A DNA stretch of 64,000 nucleotides from Catenaria anguillulae PL171 (lineage: Eukaryota; Blastocladiomycota; Blastocladiomycetes; Blastocladiales; Catenariaceae): positions 310,001 through 374,000 of the forward strand of contig MCFL01000019.1 in assembly GCA_002102555.1 (NCBI GenBank), written 5' to 3'. Shown one piece after another: positions 44,818 through 56,828 of the stretch (position 1 is its first letter; the number at the start of each line of letters is the position of its first letter). The notes beneath the pieces are model-generated. The model had not been told where the DNA came from. It saw nothing but the letters and a program-made list of their open reading frames with translations, and searched no databases. Made by a program: the position numbers and the translations under genes.

Positions 44818-45917
44818 TCAATACTCACCCTCAGCTTCGTCATCCACCTTGGCCATAAACACCCTCGCTTGGGAGTACACCTCGATGCCCTTTTCGACCT
44901 CGCGCAGCTTGGCCAACACTTCTTGCTGGCGGCGATACCTTTGGACGCTAGCGGGCGTCAATGTGATGGGGAAGCGCGACAGCTCGAGGGTGAGTTCCTT
45001 TTGAGCTGTGAGTGACAGTGGAGTGAGTATGGGGCAAAGTGTCAGAGTGGGAGAAGCAGGGTAGCAAGCGTACATTGTTGGAGGTATTGCAGCGTTGCCA
45101 GCCGCTCGTCTTCGGGAACGGGCACGGTGCCAGGTGGCCATGTCCTGCAATCAAGGAGTGAGCAAGTCAACTTCGTGATTGCAATAAACCGAACCGGGCA
45201 AGTCGAGTGGCGTACTCTTTCTCAATCTGCTTTTGCCTGCGTTCCTCCTCTTGCTTTGCCCATTCCTGTTTGCGCTGAACCAAGCTGGAAATGAACAACA
45301 CTTGTGAGCGAATGATCCATTGGAAACCGGGAGAAATGCATGAAACGAACAACGTACTAGGCTGGAACCTCTCCAACCTTGGTCTTGCGATCCACGGGCG
45401 GTGCAGGGTTATCGTCCAACGACCCAGAACTCGCCGACTTTTTCATGCTTGATTTCGTGAGAGGAGATGCTGATGTGCTTGTCGTCGAGGACCGCCCTCC
45501 TCCAGTCAATGACGACGTCGACGAAAGTGTGGAGCGCCGCTTTGGTGGCACGGGCGATGGCGCCGTATGCAACGGAGTGCTCGCTCCCGAAGACGGCGAC
45601 GATGAGGATGAAGATGAAGACGCCAAGTACAGCCTGCTGGGCACATGCGAATACGCTGCCGATCCGGGTGCCCGTTTTCCCACGCCTGCGGCCTGCTTTG
45701 CGAGCAGTTCCTGAGCCTCCTTTTTCGCACGCATTTTTTCCTGCATGACCTTGAGCTGGCGCGCATTTTCCTTGGCGTGGTTCTTGGGAGTGCCGCCGCG
45801 GCGCGCAATGTCGTCGCGGATGCCGCGTGACGGGTTGAGAGCGTCATGGATGGCGGCCGAGGAAGAGTGCTTTTTGGAAATGGCGGCGGCGGACGGGATG
45901 CGGGGTGAGTGCAGCAT
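44818..45917 (-). CDS. Enkurin-domain protein (ENKD1/ENKUR-like, ciliary/microtubule)
   Basis: Four exons: 45358-45917, 45195-45284, 45074-45144 and 44818-45005 (302 residues), with introns of 73, 50 and 68 bases. The N-terminal half is Ser/Pro-rich with a KNHAKENARQLKVMQEKMRA helix, as in ENKD1/ENKUR. The C-terminal Enkurin domain reads PPGTVPVPEDERLATLQYLQ across intron 3 into KELTLELSRFPITL, then RYRRQQEVLAKLREVEKGIE and the closing QARVFMA. Enkurin proteins bind microtubules inside cilia or at basal bodies, so this gene pairs with DNAAF1 as a flagellum marker. The exact orthologue (ENKUR or ENKD1) is unsettled. The last codons overlap a strong GTGAGT donor, so a further tiny 3' exon is possible. 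Confidence 0.8.
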
Positions 45918-46161
45918 GGTCGGAACAGACTTTAATAGGCTGGTGGGTAGATGTTAGATGGGTGGAGGGTGCGAGTGCAGAGAGTAATTTGCGGTGTGGG
46001 GTATTGAAACGAGGACGATCCATGGCACGTAAAGCATTCCAATTTACTTTCTGAAAACTGAAGGAGACAGACGCGACTCATCGCTCCGCCGATCCGACTT
46101 CAGACCACCCCCTTTTTCTTGTCGTTTCTCTGGCGTAACTGAATCAGAGAGACTGGGCTAT

Positions 46162-47691
46162 GTGGTTATTCCCTATACACCACTACCACTACCACAGGCC
46201 GGTGAACTGATCCTCCAGGAATCAATTTCTCTGGACTCGCACGACAACTGCCAAGCAAATCGAGCAAGGCAAGCAGCTCTTGGCCGAACTTGTTCCGTGT
46301 GCGAGACGCCCCCGACAAGGGCGTCGATCCCATTGGCCAACTTGGAACCGTGGCCCGCACCGCCCTCCAAGACTAAGACCAAGAACTCGGCGGCCAAGGT
46401 TGAAAAGTTGATGTCTGAGGCCAGGAGCTCGGCTGTCAATGCCAAGGTGAGGCCGGTAGACGATTCTGGCGCGTCTTCGAGCAGCGCCGCAGCAGCGTCG
46501 GCGACATGGTGGATGTGGATCTGCCGTCGGTGGCCAAGCACCCCATAGCTCCCCGACCGCTCGCGGGACATATCGAGTCCGCCGCCGTGGATCCCATGCC
46601 AAGAGCATTGATGCACCTGCCACGGGTGACGACGTGCGGGAAAAGGCGGCCGAAGAGACGGCGGTCAAAGGCAAAAGTGAGGCCGAGGAGGATGCAGAAA
46701 GGCAAGCGCAAATCGTTGCCGTTAAGCGCCGCGCCTGCAACGTGGAGTTGCCCCTTTGGCTCCACTCGCGGCCACCGCGGAAACCACGACCGGCTCCGCC
46801 CCTGCAACCCCGTCCTTGGCCACTGCCGAGCCCGCCTTGGTGACTTTGGTCCCGGCTTCGGTCGCACTATTCGAACCCAAGCCCAGCTCCTCGACCACTT
46901 GCACCCACGAGCCCGTGACTGTGGACCTCTTGCTCTCCGGCGTCCGTCCGACCCTTGGCCGTCCACTTTGCCTGCCCTGCGTGACGACGCGTGCGGCCAC
47001 CATTGCCGACTCGGCCTCCTCGGGCCTCGCCCAAGAGCGCTGGGATGCGATCTTGGCTGCGCACGCGTCCACGAGCGACGAGTTTGAGGCCGTGTTGGCG
47101 CTTCGCAAAGAGGCCGGCCATATCATTTCAGACGCATGGCTCGAGGCCGTGCAGTTGGCTGGCATCGCACTCGGCGTCGATAGCCCAACGAGTCCGATTT
47201 TCATCAAAAACGTGGCCGGTGTAATGCTTGAGCGCGTTGCCGGTGAAATGACGGGAGAAGGGTGGTCGGAGGAAGGCGTGCGCGTGGCCGTCGTGAAAAC
47301 GGCGCTCAAGGATGTCGCCCGTGAGTTGCTGCTGTCGGTTTACAGCAAGGGCGAAGGGTCACGGTCGTCGTCGCCGCGCTCGTTGGTCGACAAGGCCGTT
47401 GATATGGCGTTGGCTGAGTCGTCGAGTGGCGAGGGGAGTGGGCAGGGACGGTTCATGCAAGCCATGAACACGGTGTGGAATGAGTACTACCAAGGAATCA
47501 CGTTTGAGAGCTTGGTGTCGGAGGAGGAGCGGGAGAAGGTGCGGCGATTTGGGTCGATCGAGGCAGCGGACGAGGCTGCCCAGGCAAGCCATGCCCAGGT
47601 GCCCGCAGAGGGCCAGGAGGAGGGTGGGGAAGAGTCCGAGTTGTCGGACCTTTCGGAATCATCAGAGGAAGAGGCTGGCGAGTCCGTGTAA
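46162..47691 (+). CDS. Hypothetical protein, gene model unresolved
   Basis: The 3' part (46756-47691, about 310 codons) is a solid open frame without a usable early ATG. It encodes an acidic, mostly helical protein (SDEFEAVLALRKEAGHIISD, VWNEYYQGITFESLVSEEER) ending in a Glu/Ser tail. Upstream, protein-like sequence switches frame several times: a start at 46162 with KVEKLMSEARSSAVNAK, then DMVDVDLPSVAKHPIAP (~46505), then VREKAAEETAVKGKSEAEED (~46633). None of the joins has a clear GT..AG intron in the right place. Either short introns were missed, or the region has indels or is decaying. The divergent Enkurin gene starts 245 bases upstream. I recognise no domain. Confidence 0.45.
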
Positions 47692-48051
47692 ACTGGAAGC
47701 AGGCCGCCGGAAGAGCTTGTGTGCCTTGCGTGCCATGTCTCATGTGTGTCCGAAACATTTTTCGGCACGGAGTGTTTTGTATACCTTTTGACCGGTTTGA
47801 AGCATATCCTTTGCCTTTTACTCGCCTCCGAGCCATGTACTTGTTAATATATCTGCTGCCAAAACGACATGGTGCCAGACTGATGTGAGCGCATGTAAAG
47901 ATGTATACTCTGTCTATTCGACCAAACACCCGAAATGAGAAAACGAACAAGAAAAAAAAGCAAAATGACAAGGGGGGAAAAAGGAGTATGCGCACACAAT
48001 GAGAGAAAAGAGAACAAACAAAAGCCAAGACAATCACACACACACGCAAGA
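47692..48051. other. Convergent 3' intergenic region
   Basis: About 360 bases, A-rich toward 47930-48020, between the hypothetical gene and the spectraplakin stop. No gene recognised. Confidence 0.5.
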
Positions 48052-51000
48052 TTACTCGACAGCATAGCTAATGCGACTCGCCGTCACCGTCTCTGACTTG
48101 ACAATCAAGTTGGCCACGTCCAGCTCAAGCAAATACTCGCGCAAATCCTTCCACCCACCGCCGACACGCACAACCACATTGTTGTTGACCAGCTTGCAGT
48201 TGATGACCTTGCCCTCAATGTCGCCAAACATGTACTTGCCCGGGCCCTGGCGCTTGATCTTGACAAAGGCGCCAACGTCGTTGATAATTTCGGCAACCCG
48301 GGTATCCATGGCATCATGAGGGTCTGGGCGGTAGTAAATGTGACGCGGCGTCGCGTTTGAGCGCGTCGAGACGAGCACGCTATGGGGTGGGGTCGGGGTG
48401 GTGGACCGGTGCCGCTGCTGTTGGTGATGGTGGTTAGGAACTGACAAGGAATTCGAAGACCCGAGGCGAGGCGTGGTTGATGGGGAGAGCAGTCTTGAGT
48501 TGCTGGTGGGCATGGGTGGCGGCGGTGTGCGCAGGTGCGAGCGAGCAACCTTGGACGCCGGCGGCGTCTTTGGACGCAGGGACGACGAAATGGGCGTCGG
48601 ATGAGCAAGGCTGGGCGTGGGCAACCGAGACGGTGCGGGCAATCCGCTTCCTCCGCCGCCGTTGAACCCGTTGCTCATGGACTGACCGGGTGTCGTTGGG
48701 CGTGGCAAGAACGAGCGCACATTGGTGGTAGGCGCGGGCGACTTGCTGCCACCGCCGCGCATTGACATGGCCGACTGTTGATCCTCGCGCTCGCGCTCCA
48801 TGCGCGCAAGCAGCAACTTTTTGCGCAGCTCGAGATCACGCACCATCTGCGCAACGTCTTGACCCACATACTCCCACTGCTGTTGCAGTAAATCCCGGCG
48901 GGCAACCACTTGCTCACGCAGCGGCATCCGGTTCACCATCTCAAACAAGCGGTTGATGTTGTTGGCGTAATGCGAGTGGCGCTGCTGAACGGCGGCCACG
49001 GTCCGGTCAATGTCGAGCAAGGCCACTTGATCAACACGAATTTCGTCCAAGAGCGACTGGGAACTGGCCATGAGCTTGCTGATTTCGCCAAAGATCTCGA
49101 ACGCAGCCTTGGTCTGCTGTGTTGCTTGAATCAAGTCAATCCGCTGAGTCACGAGCTCTTGCAACGACTGAATCTGGTTGACCACAAAGGCATGCCGCTC
49201 TTTGAGCTCCTCCTGGGACACGACATCGTCCGTGACTTGTTCCGACCCCAGGATAGTATTGAGCCGCTCGACTTGAGGATCCAATGTCTCGGAAATGACC
49301 CCACCAAACTGGCGCAGCTTGCGCGTCATCTCTTCGTGTTCGTCCTCGTTGTCAATCTGCTCGGCATCCCGCGAAATGGTCTGCACCTCGCGCCGGTACA
49401 TTTGCATCACCTCCTCCATCTCATCGCAAAGGGCATGGAACTCCACAACAAGAGTCTCCTCGACGGCACGCTTGGCAAGCTGGTCCACGCGCGCGTTGAG
49501 TTCGTCCCATTCGGTCGTGACGCGCAAGGTCCGCGATCGAATCACTTCGTGGTCCACGGCGGCAACCACCTCGGCCGCCATGTTGGTGTACATGTCGATC
49601 GTCGGCGCAAAGTTGACCATCTTGCCGCGAATCTCTTCGACAGCACCGAGTTGAAGCACGGGCCCACGGCCCGATGATGTTGCCGACGTGGACGTGGTGA
49701 GCGTGGCAAGTGCACCGCGAGCAGCGGCAAGCCAAACGACAATTTGCTGAGTGGCACGCATGTGACTGTAGACCCGCTTGAGCGTATCGATTTGGTCAGT
49801 CTCAGACTTGGTGGCGGCATCCAATCGAGCGAGCGCATCGTCCACGGCATCAATCGCGCTCGCGACACGCTCCTTGAAAGACGCCGAAATGTACTCAAGC
49901 TCCGATACTTCGTTACCCGCCAACCGCTCACGCAGTGCACGCAACCGGGCAACATCGCCAGTGGCATTCTGATGGACCGTGAGTGCCGCCTTGACAAACA
50001 ACTCGGCGTCGACGAGCTCCATGGAATAAAACAAGTCATTGGCCAATGTCTCTTGCCGCTCGGTGGCCGTCTCGAGAATCACCTCGCACTGCTCCTGCAA
50101 CTCGGCACACGACGCAAGCAGCTGACTCGCCTTGAACAGCGCCGCTTGTGTGGCCGTGAGCTCCTTGTGCGTGGCATCGACGCGTGCCTGCAACTCGTCC
50201 GAAAATGCCTCGAATCCGGCCAGGTGCGCTTGAATGGCACCAGCGTGCGTCTCACGCAGCTTATTGAACACGCCCACGACCATGGCCGTCTCTTCCTTGA
50301 GCGGAGTAAACTCGCGCACAACCTGCTGCACCGTGGCCATGCCTGCCTCGGTCGTGTCGTCTTGGACAGCTTTAACGAGCTCGAGAATGCGGTCGACTTC
50401 GCCACTCACGCGATCCAACCGGGCAAACAGCTCGCCCAACGATGTGGTCGCGCCGAGCTTTTCTGCATGCTGCTTGATCGATTCGCGTGCACGTGTCCAT
50501 TCGCCGCTCACCTCGGCCAGAAGCGCCTGCAGCGGTGCGACCGATTGAAGCTTTTCGAGCGAGGCATTGGCCGACGCCGTGATGGAATCGTACGTCTCCC
50601 GCATACCCTCGAGGGTGGCAGTGGCACGGCGAATGGAATCGTTGTAGGACTTGGCAATCGTCGCATACGAATCGCGCGCCATTGCCGCTGGCGGCTCAAT
50701 CACGACCCCGGCGCGAATCTTGGCAACAAACTCGTCGACTTGCACACGGAGCGTCGACATGACGGCCGACTGCTCAAGCATCTTACGGCGCGCATCCACG
50801 CCAAGTGTGAGCGCCGTGAGCGACCGTTGCAGCTCGTTGAACAGCATGTTGACCATTTCCGAGTTGGCCTCGTTTGCAATCACGTACATGGCCTCGGACT
50901 CGACAAGGTGCTTGAGCGACTCGTCAAAGGCCTCGACTTGGGCCGAGACGGGCTCGAGCTGGTCCAATGCATCGATGGCCGTGACTTGGGACGCACACGA

Positions 51001-54000
51001 CTCGATGTCTTCGGTCAATTTGGTCGCAGCCACCATCAAGTCGCGAACGCGAATGCACTCGGTCAATGACTGTTGCACAACAATCGACTTGCGCGACAAG
51101 AGCATGGCGAGCGTTGACAATGTCGTAACATCACCATGGCCCTCCTTTTTCAACACGGCCACATCGGCCAACGTGGCATCCAAGGCATCTTGTACATGTG
51201 CCACCTGCTGCTGGGCAGCATCCACATTGTCCAAATTGACGTCAATCTTCTTGAACTGGTCGAGTAGCCCAGACAGGCGCGACGTGACCTCGGAGCACCG
51301 CACGTGCCAATTGCCAACCTTGTGCTCATGCTGCTTGGTCGATGTGACAGTGGTGTGAAGCTCGAGCAGCGCTGAAAGGGACAGCTGAATTGAATTTTCG
51401 CGCTCCTTGATGTTTGCCGCATACACAGTCCCGGACAGTTCGGGATGGCCGGAACCGAGCGAGACGAGTGAGGAAATGTCCGATTTGATGGATTCCAATC
51501 GACCGGCAATTTCGTCGAGAGCGGCCAGTTCGGCGGCAGTTTGCGTTGCGAGCGACGATGTGGACGATGAGCGTGCGTCGAGAAGCTTGGTCAGTTGCGA
51601 TTGCAAGTCATTGACAACGGCCATGACTGCATCAGCTTGGGATTCGAACGCAGAGTGCAGCCCACGGACATGTCGCTCTGTGGCCGCCTGGTCCAAGTCT
51701 TCGTCGAGCTGCTTCAGCAATGCGTGCACTTGATCGAGGGCATTCCCCATCTTGACGGACGATTCGACTATGCCCGCGTGACTCGATTTGAGTGCTTGTA
51801 ACTCGGACCGCATCATCTCCACCGAGCGCTTGTTGACGGCGCAGTCGGGTGCGGGGGACACGGCATCAATGGCGGCTTGCGCTTGCACCGACAAGGCATG
51901 CACTGCAGCGGCTGCCGAAACGTAAGCGTGGGCCGTGGTACCAAGTTTGCGCAACGACTCGGCATCTTGAATGAGTTGGTCGAGCTTGGACTTGACGAGA
52001 GCAAGCGACTCGGCGCAGGTCGCGAACCGGTCATCCACCAGTTCGACTTGCACGGGCTGGACAGCCGCAACCACTTGGTCGGCAACCTGCGGCAACAAGA
52101 CTGCCGTGGCTTGTGGGACAAGGTACATGTCAGCAAGGTAGTCTTCGACGGCGTCGCGAGCTTGGGCGACCATGGCCGCCAACGAGGGCACAAGGCCGGT
52201 CTCGATCTCGTCCAACCGCTGACTTGCATCCTCCTGGGCCTTGACTGCCGAAACACGGTGCTCAAGCTTGCGCAACTCGGTCTCGAGCTCGCCAACACTG
52301 GCTTGAAGCGGAGCAAACAACGGAATCAAGTCCTCGGCACCTTGCATCCATGCCGCCACCTCCTGCTTGGCGGTTTCGGCACCATGTGCGCCTGAATCTT
52401 GGCTCACACGCAAGCGGAGTTTACCCGCTGCCTCCCCTGTCTCAATCACGCGCAGCACCAACTCGATTGCCACCTGGCGCTGATCCACGGCATCGGCCGC
52501 GTCCATGGCCAGCTGCATGACTTGCTGCTTGGCCTCCTTGAGCTGGTCGCCGAAAATGGCCACATTGTCGGAATCGGGCGTCGACACAAACTCGTTAATC
52601 TTGTGCACCCATGCAGAGACTTGATCAGAAGCCTCCTGCTGTGCCTCGCGGGCAGCCGAGGCTTGCATGTCATATTTTGCGTGCTGGTCGCGCGTCGGCA
52701 AGTGTGCGTTGATCTTGTCGAGGTGGACGTGCAACTCGACAGAAGTTTGGTTGGAAAGCGTTGTGATCAAGTCCAAGTAGGTCGCAAACAACTTGTGCAC
52801 TTGATCGAGCGCTGAATACCGCGGGGCAACCACAGACGGGACCTGGGCCTTGACCAGCGTTGCCAGCAGCTCGCCGGCCTTGGCCACCGAAGATGCATTG
52901 TCGCTATCCGCAACACGCACGAGCCGCAGCGCGCGCTCGGCTTCGTCCAAGACCCGACTCACCTCCCTGACCTTGTCCAACTTGGTGTCGATCTCGCGCA
53001 GCCGCACCACACACTCTGCGAGCGCCTGGTCGGCCTGATCCACTAACGCGCGGGCCTCGTCCTCGGCGCCACTGACCACATCGACGCCCTTGACGCGAAT
53101 GCCGTCGGCTTGCGCGAGCCATTGGCGTGCCTCCGTGACCTGATCGCGGGCGCCTGTCAGCACTGTGCGGAGCGGAGTGAGCTGAGAATCTGCGTCGATG
53201 GCGGAGGCGAGCGGGTCGGGCACGGCGAGCAAGTCGGCGCGTGCCATGGCCAAGCGTGCCGTGATGGATGACATGGATTCAGAGACTTGGGAGACAAGGG
53301 ACGTGATGGATTCCATGCGGGCAGCAGCTGCGCGACGTGCGCCAAGCGTGTCGATGATTTTGCGCGCCTGTTTATTTTCGTAACGATATGTCAGCACCCT
53401 CCATGTGAACAAAGATGAAAATCTGCGTGCGTACCTTCTCCAGCTTGCTCGCCACCCTTTCATATTCTTCCCTGACCGCCTCCATGCCGCCAATCTCTGG
53501 GTATTCGACAAGCACCTGATCCAAATCCACCGTCACATCGGCCACCGTCTGAACCAACCCGGCCAAATCCATGCCGCCTCCTGCACCTGCCTTTGCCTTG
53601 TCGCTGTCGCCGCCACTCCCCGCTTGCATGGCCGCATTCCAATCGGCAGGCACCATGGCCAACACACTGCGGCGCTTGCCCGCCTGAACCGCCACTACCT
53701 CGGCAACCTGTGCGACCCTGGCCTCTACACGCGCCAGCTGGCGCAACGCATCGACGACCCATGCATTCAACGCGTGGCCATCTCGCACATGTGCAAACGC
53801 GGCCATGGCCTCCTTCCACGTGGCCAACGCCTCGCGCATGGTGCCAGCCAACTCGCTCCCCGCGTCACCTGGCGACGCAGAAAGCAGCGCGCGCGACCTT
53901 GCCTCGAGTTTGCGCACCACCCTAGCCTCGTATCCCGCCAAGGTGGCCGCCGTCGTGGCCACCGTCTGTGCACTTGCAGCCAACGCGCTGGCCACTTGCC

Positions 54001-56495
54001 CATCTAACAAATCACCCCCGGGGCCGTGAACGCTCAACTTCCACGTGAGCTGCGCCACGTTGTCTTTCACCTGCGCTGCATACTTGCCCACGGTGGCCCA
54101 CTCATCCACCAGAGCCTTTTGTTTTGCCCTGACGCCCTGCGACGCAAGCTGTGCTTGCACGGCCGCCACGTCTGCCTCGAGCCGCGTCACCACATGCAAC
54201 AGGCCAGTGCTGGGCGGATGTTGCGTGACAAGTTCGGGCGAGAGCACGCGCGCGTCTGCGCGCCATGCGTGCACCTGCGAGAGGATTTGCTCGAGCTTGG
54301 CGGCCAGCACGGCCTCGTCGCCGCCCTGCGCGCCGAGTTCGGCACGAATGCCATCGAGGTCGTCAACGGCGTGCACAACTTGGGCGGCCATGTCGGCGAC
54401 CTGGTGGGCAAGTGACGAGGGCGCCAGTTGGGATTGTAGGTGTTCGTATTGCGACTTGAATTGGGACCAGGCTTGAGTGACTTGAGATTCGCGCGATTGC
54501 ACTTGGGCCACCGCGTCGGCAAACCGCGACGAATCGCCCACGTGCGATTGGATATTGCGCGCCGTGGCACCGAGCGAGTCGAGCGTGGCTGTGAATTCCG
54601 TGAGATGGGCAGTCATGACCTGGAATCCCAGATTTGCATCCAGTGAGAACCGTGGGGACAAGATACGAAAAAAAGGGACGACGCACCTGAATCCACTTGT
54701 CGAGATCTTTGGTTGTGGCTACGAGATCTGCCAACTGGCCGGGGGTCGTGAATGGCGCCGGGGAAGCTTGATCAGAAGAAGAAGAAGAAGAAGAAGAAGA
54801 AGGCGGTGGCGAGGTGAGCGCTTGAGCCTTTTGCGTCTGCACAGCCAGAGCGAGCGACGAATCTTTGAGCCAAGCGTGGCACGCATCGCAATCCTCGTAA
54901 AAATCCTGGATAGTCGACCCATCGTCAGGTCCATCCCGCAACATCAAAAACGGACTCAAAAATAGGAAAACGCATGAGCAGCATACCTGAATCAACCGTT
55001 CCACTGCACACCCATGAGCGGCGCGTTTAATCTGCACGCCACAATCGTCGGCATACGCCTTTGCCTTTTCTGCCAAATGCGACCACACGCCCAACCCTTC
55101 GCTTTGGACTGCCTCGACGGCCTGGTCCAACTGTGGCCGGAGCTTATCGTCGAGCCTGCGCGTGGCCGCCTCAATGGCCTGATGCCTCGCACCCAGCTCG
55201 GGGTAATCCACAGCAACGCGCTTGATGGCACGTCGAAGGGCTGCAAGTTCGCCGGCAACCAGCCGTAGGTCGCGTGCAGCGGGTGTGAGGTCGGACGCGG
55301 CAAGTGTGGCGGACGACGACGAGGTGGAGGATGAGAGCAGTACGGGTGTGGACGGTGGCGAGGTGGACGAGGTGGCGAGCGACGCGACCGATGCGCGATG
55401 TGTGAGCAGCAACGAGGCAGGGACTTCGGGTAAAGTGCTTGCGTCCTGGTTGGCGGCCAGGTACATGGACGACACGTACGTGACAATGGACTTTTCGTCT
55501 GCTTGTGCCACGACATCGTCCGGGTCGAGTAGTTGCGGAATGCCGAGCAGCGTGTGGGCAAGCTCAAAGGCCCGTGTAAGAAGTGTGACGGGAGAAGAGG
55601 TGGAGGATGCACCGAGTTCGGCCGCCAGGTCCAAGAGTGCCGGAGTGGGCCGAATGGCGTAGGCTAGGGCAAGAAACAGGTGGCCCGATTGCCAATTTGA
55701 CGCGAAATTGGCTGGTGGATAAAGGTCGGTGGGCAAGATAGAAGTGTATGGTTTGAGCTGCAACGTGACCCATTGGAGAAGTGCTTGTTGAGGGTCGGTT
55801 GGGACGGGCGGCAGTGGTTTGGATGTGGGTGGTGCTGCTGCTGCTGCTGATTGTTCTTGGTCTTGGTCTTGGCCTTGGTCTTGGTGGACCTTGTCGTCGT
55901 CACCACCAACTTGGTCGTTCTCGGCAGGGACAAGAGGTACATTGTCGTCTTGATGGGTCGTGTCGGCGGCGGCAAATGCAAAGGAGATGGCCGACAACTG
56001 GAACCTGACAATGAGCCCCCACACGAGGCCCAGAGTCAACTTGAGGTTACCGTCCACAATGTCCTCCGGGCCAACCATGGGGAGGGGACTGCCCGAGACG
56101 TTGGCGACGTGCTTGAGGGCCTTGCCGACATTGAGGATTTGGTGGATGCGCAGGACCGTCTTTTGGCGTTCTGGGGCGAGAGCGTGCGGGTCCGAGGCGG
56201 GCGGCGGGGCCAGGGCCTTGACGAGGGCGAGCAAGGCGAGGCCGTCCTGCAGGTCGGTGGCCAGGTCCGAGATGGCGGGCGTGTACCCGACGAGGGCGAG
56301 CTTGGCATTGACCCAGCGGGTAAAGGTGCGCTGCTGGGCGGCGGTTGCGGTCGTTGCCGTTGCCGTTTCCGTTGAACCGGAACCAGAACCAGAGGCAGTG
56401 GCAGAGGCAGAAGGTGGAGGCGGCATCTTGGTACTGTTGTTGTTGTTGTTGTCGTTGGGTATCGAGGATGATGAGGATGATGAGGATGCTAGCAT
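48052..56495 (-). CDS. Spectraplakin-like giant linker: CH-CH, helical rod, GAR domain
   Basis: Four exons: 54987-56495, 54687-54905, 53435-54619 and 48052-53367, all in phase 0, giving 2,742 residues. Spectraplakins tie actin to microtubules. Here CH1 (~50-185: FTRWVNAKLALVGYTPAI, LQDGLALLALVKAL, VDGNLKLTLGLVWGLIVRF) and CH2 (~245-350: QALLQWVTLQLKPYTSILPT, WQSGHLFLALAYAI) form an actin-binding pair. A rod of roughly 2,000 helical residues with spectrin-like periodicity follows. The extreme C-terminus (~2655-2742) is a GAR/GAS2 microtubule-binding domain (EIINDVGAFVKIKRQ, NNNVVVRVGGGWKDLREYLL). The preceding Ser/Pro/Arg segment holds SFLP and SRLP motifs, possible EB1 docking sites. I see no EF hands or plakin repeats. 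The start at 56495 is the ATG nearest CH1. It is divergent from the KAS gene. Confidence 0.85.
54775..54802. repeat. GAA trinucleotide run
   Basis: About nine GAA units on the plus strand, read on the minus strand as a serine run in the second exon of the spectraplakin-like gene. Length is likely polymorphic. Confidence 0.7.
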
Positions 56496-56828
56496 GACTC
56501 TGATGGAAATGGGATGGTCAATGAATGCATGGTGATAGTGACAGTGACAGTGAGCGCAGCAGTTAGCGTGACGGAGTGGGCGACCGGCAAGAGACAAGAT
56601 GATGCGAGACACGGACAAATTGAAATACACAATGAGAGGCGCCAACATTACACATTTCAGATGGACCACGCCACCTTTCCCGGGATTCCAGATCATGCTC
56701 ACTGCCTTCTCGAACACACGTTCCAGAACACTTGATCAACCACATGCATCTGCATCCATCTCAGTGCAGTGAATTCCAAGTACATATCCATTGTAAAGAT
56801 GTATTGATTTATGTAGAGAAACGAAAAG
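56496..56828. other. Short divergent promoter region
   Basis: 333 bases between the spectraplakin-like and KAS start codons, which point away from each other, so it probably serves both. No motif stood out. Confidence 0.5.

Noticed and set aside
44770-44830. Extra 3' exon for the Enkurin gene using the GTGAGT donor at its end
   Set aside because: It would add only a few residues after the domain is complete, and the in-frame stop gives a consistent model; left as a possibility.
49744-51069. 441-codon plus-strand frame
   Set aside because: Opposite the spectraplakin rod. A helical Leu/Glu/Ala rod gives long antisense frames by composition.
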